Shown piece by piece: positions 1-12,500 of a DNA stretch of 64,000 bases. The position numbers and the translations under genes are program-made. The notes beneath the pieces were generated by a model. It had not been told where the DNA came from. It made no database searches and was given only the letters and a program-made list of their open reading frames with translations. Every line of letters begins with the position of its first letter. Within the stretch, counting starts at the first letter, position 1. Source of the stretch: Blastomussa wellsi (lineage: Eukaryota > Cnidaria > Anthozoa > Scleractinia > Plerogyridae). Where the stretch lies: NCBI GenBank assembly GCA_947652115.1, contig OX393565.1, positions 7,924,933 through 7,988,932 on the forward strand, written 5' to 3'.

Positions 1-1
1 C

Positions 2-1105
2 AGAAATCTTTTTAATTTTGCCACTGCTCAAACACATTTTTTGTTTAAGGGTTCGTTTTTTGATCAGATTGACGGGGTGGCAATGGGCTCGCCCCTTGCT
101 CCGGTGTTGGCTAATCTTTTCATGGGTCACCATGAAAGGATTTGGTTGGAAAACTATAAGGCCTCCAGTATTTTATTTTATCGACGTTATGTTGATGATA
201 CTTTCTGTCTATTTGACACTGAACAAGACGCTACTTTGTTTTTTGACTACATCAATGACAGACATCCCAACATACGCTTCACCATGGAAAAAGAGATGGA
301 TAAAAAAATCCCCTTTTTGGATGTCCTGATTGACAACAGTCAACCTCAGTCTCCTGTTACCAGGGTCTATCGTAAGAAAACTTTCACTGGTCTATTAACT
401 AATTATTCTAGTTTTACCCCATTCTCTTACAAACTTGGCTTAATCAGGACCCTAGTTGATAGAACATACAAGATCAACAACACGTGGGTAGGTTTTCATG
501 AGGACATCAAGAAATTGCTATTAATCTTACGTAAAAACCTTTTCCCCAGTCATATCGTTGAGAGGGTCATTAGGTAGTATATTACTAAAACCCAGACCCT
601 TTCGAACATACCTGTTAGTCCTCCCTCTGATTCTACACATTTTTTCAAATTACCTTATGTTGGGCCCTTCTCTATTGTAGCACAAAACCGATTACGTAAA
701 CTAGTTAAACGTTATTGTAACAATCTTGATATTAAGCTAGCCTTTTCTTCCTTTAAGATTTGTAACATGTTTAGTGTGAAGGACCCTGTGCCTGTTGACC
801 TTCGTTCGAATGTGGTCTACAAGTTTACCTGTGCAAGCTGTAATTCTTGCTATGTCGGCGAAACTAGCTGACACCTCTCGACACGCATTCGCGAACACCT
901 AAACAGGGACAGGACCTCACATATCTTTCAACACCTTCAACAATCTGAGGCATGCCACAAATCCTGCTCTACTGAATGTTTCAAAGTTATAGACCATGCG
1001 ACCACCAAATTCCAGGTCAAGATAAAAGAAGTGTTACATATCTCCTGGGAGCAACCTTCTTTAAACAAGCAATTATACCATGTTAATTTAACTCTCTCGT
1101 TCTAA
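2..1105 (+). pseudogene. Penelope-like retroelement ORF, RT plus GIY-YIG endonuclease, 5'-truncated and broken
   Basis: One reading frame runs from the left edge to a TAA at 1103-1105, interrupted by in-frame stops at 575-577 (TAG) and 869-871 (TGA). The first part shows reverse transcriptase motifs: GVAMGSPLAPVLANLF, then the YVDD catalytic box near 190-200, then the FLDV segment. After the first stop the frame continues into a GIY-YIG nuclease-like segment (YKFTCASCNSCYVGETS, then the LSTRIREHL helix) around 810-900. RT followed by a C-terminal GIY-YIG domain is the diagnostic order of Penelope-like elements. The N-terminal part of the RT is outside the window. Two stops make this copy inactive. 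It lies in sense orientation opposite to the host TTC27 gene, downstream of that gene's last visible exon, so it is probably intronic. Identification is secure; the subfamily is not resolved. Confidence 0.88.
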
Positions 1106-1245
1106 TCAGCATGTTACTATTGTACATTCTTTTGTTACTTTTGGCTATTTTGTTAGGTTCCCAATTTATTTCACACTTGTTGGTTATCTTTGTTTAGCAT
1201 TATATTATAAATTCAAATGTAACTTCAAATTAATTCTACTTTCAA

Positions 1246-1272
1246 CTGAAGATGGTCGTTGAACGACCGAAA
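1246..1272 (+). ncRNA. Hammerhead-like core downstream of the Penelope-like ORF
   Basis: About 140 bases after the element's ORF, the sequence CTGAAGA is followed by a near-perfect short hairpin (GGTCGTT/AACGACC) and then GAAA. This is the conserved core order of a hammerhead ribozyme (CUGANGA, stem II, GAAA). Penelope-like elements are known to carry hammerhead motifs in their terminal repeats, so the position is expected. No clear stem III or cleavage triplet is visible, so this may be a decayed or minimal form. Confidence 0.5.
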
Positions 1273-1446
1273 CATGACTTGCAAACGTAGTTTCAAATGT
1301 GTCGTTATTAGTTTTTGCTGGACATGTGATGGGGGTGGGCGTGAGGTGCTGGATTCTTGCTGCTTTCGCCTTGCACAGCGCTTGCTTCTTCTCAGCTGTG
1401 GCAACTAGAGAATACTGACACAATGAAACACAAGTGAATTGCTAAC

Positions 1447-3469
1447 CTGTATCTGCATCATCGACCGCTCCATTCTTCGTGTTGAGTCTTTTTCTAATCT
1501 GCTTCTCATCAATAATGCTGTCATGTGTACACACCAAGCCTTTGGCATACTCGTGATCACCTGCACAACAATAACATTAATGATTAATGGAATGGTGGCT
1601 TGGATAATAAATAAAGAAGTGCTCTTGCATTAAATTACTCAGAAAAAGAACTTTAACTTTCTGAGCCCCCAATGTAAGTAATGAACCTTGTAACCACTGA
1701 GCTACGGGAGACTTGTGGTCAGCGAAGGCCATGGACTCTTATGTGGTTCTTGAATTTTCACTTTTTACTTAAAGTTAGACCCACAATATTTTTTGCCAGA
1801 AAAAATGGGTGAAATGAAATGCCACTTAGCAAATTCGTGTCTCTATTTGTGTTGGCTTCCTTGGTAGCCTCCTCTCCTACGCAGACGTTTTCAGGGGATT
1901 GCGTTACACTTGTCCCCACTAACGCCTGCTTAACTGCGACCAACTTTCCTTTCCCATTGTCTCACTCGCCAGACAAACTAGCCAATCAGCACTATCTGGA
2001 GGTATTCAAAACGATTGTTATAAAATTTGACCAATTGGCTAGCTTTTCATTTGGCTGAACTTCAGTAATTCGTTGCTGGATTGTATGTCTTTTTGCGGAG
2101 CTGTGGGTAAAAATTTGAAAACTGAAAATCAATGAGACTGTCGAACACTCTGAAGGCAAAGCTTGATAACAAACAACTTATCGTAGCCAATCGATAAATT
2201 AAGGAGTGTATCTCTCTTCAATTTAGTAAATAAGTTTCCCTTCGCAAATTCAGAACTTGCTATCATCTAACTGACTAAAATGAATTTACCAGAGAAATCT
2301 CTGACTTGGAGCAAAATCAGTCGTCCTGGACAGGTTTCATCTCATCGCATGTCTCACGACGGGAGAGGCATCGTGGGGATTTTAGTTGGTAAAATCTGAT
2401 TGGCTAAGCGGCGGTCAAGGTGAAGGTCGGCTTTCCGGATTTTAGTAGGTAAAATCTGATTGGCGAAGCGGCGGAAAGGAATGTTGGCCTCGGTTAAGCA
2501 GGTGTTAGTGGGGACAAGTGTAACGCAATCCCCTAATAACGCCTGCGTAGGAGGCTACTTCCTTGGGAGATAGCCCACGTATCAACTGAAAATAAAACAT
2601 TGTTATAATCAGATTTTACCTCCAAGTGTGCCAATAGGTTTTCCTTGTTAAGTTTCTGAACTGCATGATTTTTCTGGTATTCACAACTTAAGAAAAAGAA
2701 AAAAGCAGATTAATGTAATGTCCACATAGGCATTTTATGACAGGAATTCCAACTGTCAATTGAGGGGGGCCTTTCTTAACTACCAATTTGTCATGAATTT
2801 GTTGCTAAGGAAGGTTTCTAACAGTCATATTTTAAGAACCAGACATCCTACACATAAGTTTCAGCACAGATTCGTTCCATTGAAGGGTCCTCCAAAAGTT
2901 TCAGATCACGGCCTTATTTGACCAGTCATGTGACCAGAAAAGAAAAACCCTAAAACGTGACGATTTAAACCAGTACCAATAGATAAAGAATGTACACATG
3001 CTTGTTGCTTGGGTTTTATGAAATTTGCATTATCATAAAAAGTTGTGATGCCATAAACACCCATATTAACATACTTTTTAAAGTTGCATACAATGTTCCT
3101 CTTACACATGTCTAAACAGTAGTGAGTGAGTATGAGTGAGTATTTTCCTTTTAGTTTTGGGGATTTAAAATTGTAACGCATGGTTTACGACTGGCATTTT
3201 TCAAAGCAGTTATTCCTCCAAATATTATTTGCCATTTAGCTCTACAAAATTACTCTAAAACTGTATAATTTGGTTTTATCAACTGGGTTGATAATGTCAA
3301 TTGGCCACCGTAAAGAGATTCAAGAGCTGATGTTTCGAGCGTTAGCCCTTCGTCGGAGTGCATCGCTCCGACGAAGGGCTAACGCTCAAAACGTCAGCTC
3401 TTGAATCTCTTTACAGTGGCCAATTGACATTATCAACCCAGTTGATAAAACCAAATTATATTGTTATAG

Positions 3470-3514
<45 letters not shown>

Positions 3515-6500
3515 CTACTCTAAAACTGCTTGCCTGCAAATACCAGCTTAAGTAATCCTTAGCCACTACTCTAGATTTGTAGTTCGGTAATTAAGGTACC
3601 TCCTTCAAGTGTTCCACTTACAAAATCATGATTGTTGCAGTAACAATAATCATATCATTCTATTCTATTCTTGTGCACCTGTTTGTCACAAAATTGGTGC
3701 ATGATCATGTGGGTGTACAATTAATTAACTACAGGTATCCAACAACTTCAAATTTGATGCCCATGTCTTTTTAAGTGCAAAATTTTAAATGAGTCCTGTC
3801 CCACTCTCCATTTTAGAAATCTTACTGAATAAATTGCTGACATCCCCACCAAAAATTGTTCATACTTGTAAGTTATAACTAGCAATCTTACACGAGTCCA
3901 AGGATGACAGCCTGATCCAGTGCACTCAGCACAGTTTTGTTACTTTGCTGAATATTTGTATCTTTGAATTGGATTTTATTCAGAAGGACATCATCATTAA
4001 GTGCAACATCCTAAGTGAAAGAATGAATGGAAAATTAAACAGGTTACATATTTGTTAATAAAGACACCAATAATCTACAGTACTGTTCTACAGCAAACAG
4101 TGAAAATTAATCGCAACTTGCTGTTAATTGTTTACCTTTCCTCAAATTTTTACATAAGAAAAATCAAACCTTTGCACACAATTATAATTATATTATTTTC
4201 TACATTCCTGTATGCATACACCAAACTTGATGAGCTTGCTACTTAATAAAATAGATTGCTTGTCATTTACTTTTAATCAACTCCAAATAAGAACACTGGA
4301 TATAACAACAATATTATTGCTAGTACTCACTTCACTGTAGTCTGGCCAGCCGACTCAGTGACTGACTAACTGATTTACTGATAGAGGGGTGGACAGATAG
4401 ATTGATTGACAGAAAATTAAAGTTATAGAACACTGAAATTATATAAATTTTAATTATTATATTACAGCGCGACGCGCCTAAGTGTGGCCACCCAACAAAC
4501 TTTCTTGACAAGTTATTATTAGCCAATCAGAGAGCGCGAATTTGTTTGAGCTGTCCCGCCTCCTTACAATGTTCAAAGCTGTTGTCACGAAACCTGTCGC
4601 GCTTTTAATAAGGAGGTGGGACAACTCAAACAAATTCGCGCTCTCTGATTGGCTAACTTGTCAAAAAAGTTTGTTGGGTGGCCAATCTAAGGTGCGTCGT
4701 GCTGTAATTGCAGGAACTATAAAATCATTTATTTGTAAAGTTCTGTTCTCATTTTAACTTACTCTAGGCAGGTTTTGTTGGTTGGGCATTACAATGGATT
4801 CACCTGCAGGATAAACACAATTATAACATTACGGATATAAAGCGGTAATTTGATATTGAAGAGCACAGTATGAACGATTGACAACTGTCGTACATTACTC
4901 ATGCCAAAACTTGATACTGGGATATCATACTTACAATCATGCTACACGACAATAATTTTATAGGTATTCATGGTATGTGGGATAATTTAGCCAATGGACT
5001 TCATGCATGCTCTAGATGAAATCAAATTTATAGTGGCCCTAACCTGCTAGAATTCCACTGACACTCTCGTCTCGTTGAACTATTAAGAATAGTTGAGCAT
5101 GATCTTTTTCTTGAAAAATTGTCCTTTTTCCAAGTGCACCTGCAGTCATATAACAATAACACACAAATGCCTAGTATAAATAGGTTGTCATTAGAGAAAA
5201 ACACTCCCAAACTTTATTTAAAGGGCCCTATAGTTAGCCACACCTTTGTTATTGTTTACATGAAAGAGTTTCAGTATTATATTTTATGCAGAGCATGTCG
5301 AAACAAAAGAGATCATTGAGAAACTTGTTAAAGGTAAATTAAACACTTCCAGTAACATAACCTACAGCAATGCAATAAGATTATTTATACAATTTCGATG
5401 GCCTCGAAAATGGCAGAGGCAGTTATGCTCGGAAGGTGTAAAACCGCTGAAATTTGATTTCAGCATTGTATGTGTTAAGATTGTGCACGTAACAAACAGC
5501 TAACAGAAGGTTCATCTGTTCAAAACCAACCACAGAGCTGGAAACAAATGCATAATCAACACAGAAATTAAGTCACACAAAACAAGATGATTCCCAATCG
5601 TTCATTCATGTGCGCATAAAAAGTTCCTAGAATTGGGAATCATGTATTAATACAATAAAATAAATGCTAAAATCAAGTTTCATAATATATAGTTCCAATC
5701 ACACTTCACATAAAAAGTATAGGGGACCCTCTTATTTGCAATAAATCAATTACAATGTCATGACTCGAACAGAAAACTGATCATGACAAACAAAAGGTGG
5801 ATTGAGTAAAAGTATGGTAGTCTTTGTTGCAAACAAACCAAAGACGACATGATGCATTCAGACAGCAGTTCTACAAGAGGAGACAACTAATGGTCTGTAT
5901 GTGGTAATTGAATTTCTATCCTAACATTACAGGGAAATCTGTATTTATTGGACTTCACTTTAAAAATGGCATGAATTCAGTTATTTCAAGCTATAATTTC
6001 TAAAAGTGTTATAATTAGGTTGATTCAGAGTTTTTTGTGAAACCAATTTCACCTGAAAATCAATTCAGTCCAACAGCACTACATATATTTAATAGCATAC
6101 ATTTTTACCATTTGAATATTTTATTCTCTCATCTGTAGTTTCAGTTTGAGAAAATACACCGAATACTTGTTTCATCACATTTTCAAACACCTCAGAGTTT
6201 GTTAAAATACTCCGCTGTGCATTGTTTTTGACTCTCTTCTTGCAAATTGGTGTTTGGAAATTTGAATGCTGTCTCTTGTATTTGATACATCGCATGCCTA
6301 TATACTGAACAATGGATGAAAATTATGTCTGAACATGCAATTACCTGAGAGTTCAACATGTAAGCCTAAGCTGGACTGAGCTGCACTGAAATGTTCCTAA
6401 TTAAAAATAATGCATGTGCAATACATGTCAAGAATGATAAAGAGCAAAATATAACAAACAAACAAACAAAGTCTAAACCGATGGGAATTTTAATTGGGAG

Positions 6501-9500
6501 TGGCAAGTCTACAAGAGGGAGTAGAAGAAACGGTGAGAAGGGAGATTCATGATCGAGGTGGCAGTACAGGTAGCATCTGGGAGAAATACTTTCCAAAATT
6601 GCATAATGTTTTGCAGTTATACAGAACACATCCAAAGGCAGGAACCAATTGAAAACTGCAGGATGCAAGAAGTTCCAACCCACAATAATATCATAATTTA
6701 TGAACATAATAAATATAGATTACTTCATAGAAAGTGTGGCGTACAGGTTTTTATTCACGAGTTGCAAAACTTTGGAAAACGAACGAGTGAACGCAGCGAA
6801 CGAGTGAGTTTTCCAAAGTTTTGCGACAAGTGAATAACAATCCCTACAAAGCACTTTCTATGCTGTAATTTGTTTATTATATATAACGAGTACTCAACCA
6901 TTGTTATACAGAACACATCCAAAGGCAGGAACCAATTGAAAACTGCAGGATGCAAGAAGTTCCAACCCACAATAATATCATAATTTATGAACATAATAAA
7001 TATAGATTACTTCATAGAAAGTGTGGCGTACAGGTTTTTATTCACGAGTTGCAAAACTTTGGAAAACGAACGAGTGAACGCAGCGAACGAGTGAGTTTTC
7101 CAAAGTTTTGCGACAAGTGAATAACAATCCCTACAAAGCACTTTCTATGCTGTAATTTGTTTATTATATATAACGAGTACTCAACCATTGTAAACTTAAA
7201 GCGATTTTTCTAGTCTATAATACAAGAGTTAAACGCAGCGCGAGGAAAACAAAGCTGCAAATGCATTCTGATGGATTTCCAAGCGAGATCTCTTTTAAAT
7301 AGAAAAGAAAAATTACGGCGACGACAAGCTATCGTAAACAAAAACTTTATTTAAATAGCGGTATAAAATTAACACACTGTGTTAATACTTTTTAAAAGAA
7401 AATCTTTCGCTATCGCATCAAGAAACGTTGCCATAAGTGAATCAACTACTGCGCGCAAATCAACTGGGTAATTTTTGAACAAAAGTTGTGATAACACAAG
7501 GAGTCGGTTCATTAAACAATAATTACGACGTAAATCCATATTCAAAAGTGAAATATTTGCTTTACCCTTGTGTTCCCAAGAGTGCTTGAATTTTCTTAGA
7601 ACGTCCACGGCTGCGTTGTATCAAAGCTACAATGAAAGTCTTTCATTTCTAGGCTTTCCCTTATCGACATTTAGTTTGTCTTTGCTCCGCCTGGAGAATG
7701 GTTTTAGCATTTCCATATCATAACTGTGTTCGTTTCTGATGGCTTTCCTTTCCATAAAGTTCTCAAAAGTAAAAAATTTGTAGCCAAAACATAAACTGTC
7801 TTTGAGAACTTGCAAACTTGCAGCGTGCCGTTTTCACAACCTCGTTGCAAACCATTCTTTTTCCCACGCTCTGATTGGTTAGGTCGTTCTACTCTTGATG
7901 CTGATTGGTTATATTTTTCACATGTGAAGAAAGCTATACGCGAAGCTGATTGGACGTATCGCTTTTCTCACATGTGAAAATATAGCAGATATAGAATTCT
8001 ATCTGCAAGGTTTATTACCTAAAATTGTCGCTATATATATAATAAAGTAATGAACATAATAAAGCAATGACTTCTTAAGTTATTAGTGCCTGGGGAATAA
8101 ACATTCATGATAAAGAAGATTCAAGATATTGAAATTTTGAGGGTATCCAAATATAAATAAATAAAAATGGAAGTTAACAAAGGACTTTATTTATATAATA
8201 AGTGGATACAAGAGTGCAGTGAATATGAGATTTCCAACAAGCATGAAAGGGATAATTGCTTTTATTAAAAACAAACAAAGATTTTACACAATATTTGAGC
8301 TCCCCTGTCTGCTGTTCTTGTTGATGAGCAGGGACGGATCTGGGGGGAGGGTGCAGGGGGTGCGCACCCCTCCCTGGGATGCCCTGCACCTTTCTAATGT
8401 AACTAGTGTTCTGCTTACATCACCTGTCATTTACGTCATTCCTTAGGGATGCACCCCCTCCTAAGAAAAATCCTGGACCTACCCTGATGAGTACAACGTA
8501 CTGCCATATTTGGAGGCGTTCCATGGTATTATCAGCTCATATACATACCATGGCCTAGCCCTGTTACCAATCAAAACTCACAAATTGCTATATACCACTG
8601 GCTAGTGTTCTTATTTAATAAGATATTTATTTATTATAATTAATATTAAATATTGCATTGCCATTATTGAGTTTGATCAATCAGTTTTTTTGTACAGTAT
8701 TAAATTTTACAAAAACAGCATCATGTCCTGTTTAGAATACTTTGTATGACTTGATATTCACATACCCTAGCCCTTTTGGTGTCATAGTAATACAGATATA
8801 AATATCCCAGTTCAAGATGGACCTGGCTTGCAATACTCCTAAAAAATGATTTCAAAATGATCTTAATTAAAATACTTCATATATACATGAAATATAGTAC
8901 AGTTGCTGGCTACTTGTTACCATTAAATCAGTATACTCCATGAATACCTCTTACTGCCGGATGTATTAAAATAATGTGAATGATCTTAATTTATAAAGTA
9001 CATATATGCAACTGCGATACTTTGCGCACTCTCATTGGTTGATAGGTGTGTTTAGATGAGAGTATATAAACATGTCACGTTTTAGTTTTGTGTGTAATTT
9101 AAAAAAATATATATTTTATAAAAGCAATAGAGAACATTTTGCGTGTTTACATAGCCTCATCTAAACACGAGGGGGTTTGGGAGAATTCTTGAAAGTTATA
9201 CAAACCTGATTTCACTGTCTTAATTTCTCCCCAACCCCCTTGTGTTTAGATGAGGCTATGTAAACACGGAAAACATCCACTGTTGCTTAAATACATTCAT
9301 TTAACAAATTGCTATGACTGCTGTACCATAAACAATACAACTTTCTCTATTTGTACTCAAACTTGCAGTCACCTGTTTCTTTCCACAGAAAGTAAAGCTG
9401 TGTGCTCTTGAACTGTAGAAAAAATGTGGCATAATTATTGTTTGTGCATATTTTTGCTTTTATAAAAAATATTAAAGAAATTGTATGCACTCTACACAAT

Positions 9501-12500
9501 CATGATGTATGTAAGCTGCTGCATTAATTAATTAATCATAAATGCATATGACTGTACATAACTCAAGTGTGTAAGCTCAGTGACACAACAAACCTTTGTC
9601 CATTAACTCAAAGATCTTATTCTTCATTATCTCATTTCTTTCATCCAAGAGTTGTCTCTGTACTGTCAGACACCTCATGGCCCACAGGCAAGCAGACTGC
9701 AACAAACAATTCAATAATAAACCATGCACCTGTCAGCAGAGTGATAATTAACATGTCACAATAATTTGGTATTTGTTATAAGGAGTGTAGGCGGAAGGCA
9801 AAGTGAAGCACACTGCAAGGATCATTTTTATTTATTCATTTCATTATTAATTGGCAGTTCATGCATCTTTCAAATATTCTTTGCTTCACTTATGTGCAAT
9901 CAGAACCCACAATTGACTTGACCCAATCTATCAATGTTTTGATACCTTAATTGGTAGAGCATCGCACCAGTACAATGTGTACTGGTCATTGGTTCAATTC
10001 CCATTTCAGTAATTATATTGCAGCCTACATTTTTTCAGGATAAAAATATTGCTTATAAATTATTTCACATTGTGAAAATCATTTCATTAATTTCATTAGT
10101 AATACTTAGCTTATTTAATTATGTAATAGACACGCGTACCTGAAAAATATTCAAAGATTCTTCAGTTTCAACTAAGATTGTTTTGGCAATCAGGAGAAGC
10201 ATTGGAGCATCCATCAACGGATTATTAACAGACTGCAAGAAAAAATTTCACTGTCTGGTACTGTAGTAAATCTACTGTTAAAACTTAAGAACTAAGGATG
10301 CACATGTCGTGGTTTAAATTTATCCCTGGTTTAAATTTTTTAAACCAGGGATCAATTTAAACCACAACACATATCTTTCATTATACATGTAGCTCTGCAT
10401 TGGACAAGCATAATATATATTCATTGGTCAGTGATCATTACTATTGGATTCACTGGTTGACTTCCAAAAATATGTCAGGATAACCAAATTTCTGGAAACA
10501 TTTAATTTAAACACTTGGAATGTTATGCCTTATAATTCTCAAAAGGCAAACTTTGTGAGACAAAACTTTAGGAAAGCTTTTGAACAAAAATTAATTTGGA
10601 CTATTTTCTTGAAATGTCCAACTTGATCAGCTAGCTAAGCCAATACTGAAGACCCAGTCAAACAGTTTGAAGATTTCATGAGTTTTTCTTGTTATGAAAA
10701 TACTAAGAGGATAGATTTTTAAAAACAATTAACTATAAAAAATTGCGATAAAATATTCTTTAAAAACATTATAAAAAGGCTAAAAAGAAGCTAACAAGCT
10801 AGACGACATTTCAATGTTTTCATAACATCATTATCCAGTCAACAAATTAAGAAATAACAAGTCTTAAATACTAACAAGAACATTAATTGCTAATTAAGAA
10901 GCAGTAACCAAGAAAAAATGTTATGCCTTCAACTTACTGGTTAAAAAAAAGTTTTGCACATATTGAGTCTGTCTGGGTATTCAAACTACCAATAGGCTCG
11001 AGTTTCTTGATGTAAAGCATTTCGAATACTAAGCAATCAAATTTGCACTGACACTTTCTCAAAATGTTAAAGTGGCTCTCATTAAGTAGTTGGTTACTCC
11101 TGTGAGCTTCAAGAAAATGTTTCCCAATAGCAGAGATTTTGTGTTCAGCAACGTGTTGAAAAAGGTGTCTGGCTGTATAGCGGACATAATCTGCATCGCA
11201 AAGATTACATGAAAAATGGTATACAACGCATTGCTGATTAACAACAGATGGTTAATTTCTTTAGGTTTAAGGTCTTGTTCGAACAAGGTCCATCATGATG
11301 GAATTTTAGCCCAAACATGCAAACTTACGATGCTTACAATCATGTATAGCAGACATTAGAAGCAAAACTATTAACTAAAGGTGGGAATCCTCAAGTTTTT
11401 CCGCAGTGTCACCAGGGCTCAAACCCAGAGGGCCTGGAGACCAGGGCACCAACCATTAGACTGCTTAGCTACACCTCCCAGATGACATGTATTTATTATA
11501 CAGGCTGTAGTTGATGAGCCCAGGGGGGAGGGAACTTGCACATGAAAGGGGTGGGGATGCTCATTGGAAATTTTGAATTAAACCCCTAAAGGAGACAGAT
11601 CTGGGCATGCATAGCCCAAGCTTTTTTGTACCCCTAAGCGAGACAAGTCGTGAGCATCCCCGCCCCTTTCATATGTGAGTCCCCCCGGGTTTATGAGTAA
11701 ACTTGTTTATTCTCATCGTGGTCTGTTTAAACAAATATTAACAATGTAAGAAAACCAGGTTAGTTCTTCATCCCTGCATGCTTCCCCAAATATTACATTT
11801 TTTGTTAAGTTAAAGTTTGTTCTGTACCTGTCCATCTTGACTTAGTCTTGTCGTAATCTGCTGATTAGAACATTCTTGTTCAGAATCTGGTATCACAGCA
11901 GCCAGTGGAGGCATTGGGCCAGTCCAGTTGCACTGAATAAAAAGGTCAAGACAAGCCACAGCGGTGAAAAGTACCAATGCATGTCTGAAGACATAAAGAT
12001 CGAATTATCAGAAAACCATAACTACATGTACTCTAGACTCTGCCATGGAATGTATTAACTTGGGGGTTACATCTTCTGTACAATACCCATACCGATGATT
12101 CTCTCAATGGCACCCAGTATGACTGCACTGTTGGTGCCTGCTCAAAGTTGCCAATCCTGTTAGCCTCTCAATTATCGTGCCAACTATTTTTGCATTCTTC
12201 TCAAGAGCAAGTTAGAGACTGTTTTCAGTCCACTACGAAATCAATGTAGATTACCAAAAAATCTGCATACTTTGTAGACATACATTGTCTAAGGCAAGAT
12301 TACTAACCCACTGATATAATAGGGTTAAGCTATTGGAAATTAATGCTAATGGTGAAGGGAAATTACTTTTGAATAAATAAAATTAACAGGAAAGATGGAA
12401 ATACAGTAAAATCTCAAAATGAGGGAGATTGTTAATTTCAGAAAAAAAAACACAATTTGTAGTGGCAGCAAGCCATGTTTCCTTGATGTTAAAAATGTTG

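Noticed and set aside
6089..6295. Candidate TTC27 exon on the minus strand (68 codons)
   Set aside because: Exon 8 (6345-6396) joins directly to exon 9 (5044-5139) in phase and matches the family there, leaving no room for this frame.
6366..6707. 113-codon minus-strand frame
   Set aside because: It overlaps the duplicated repeat unit and true TTC27 exon 8 (6396-6345) in another frame; the exon explains the conserved sequence.
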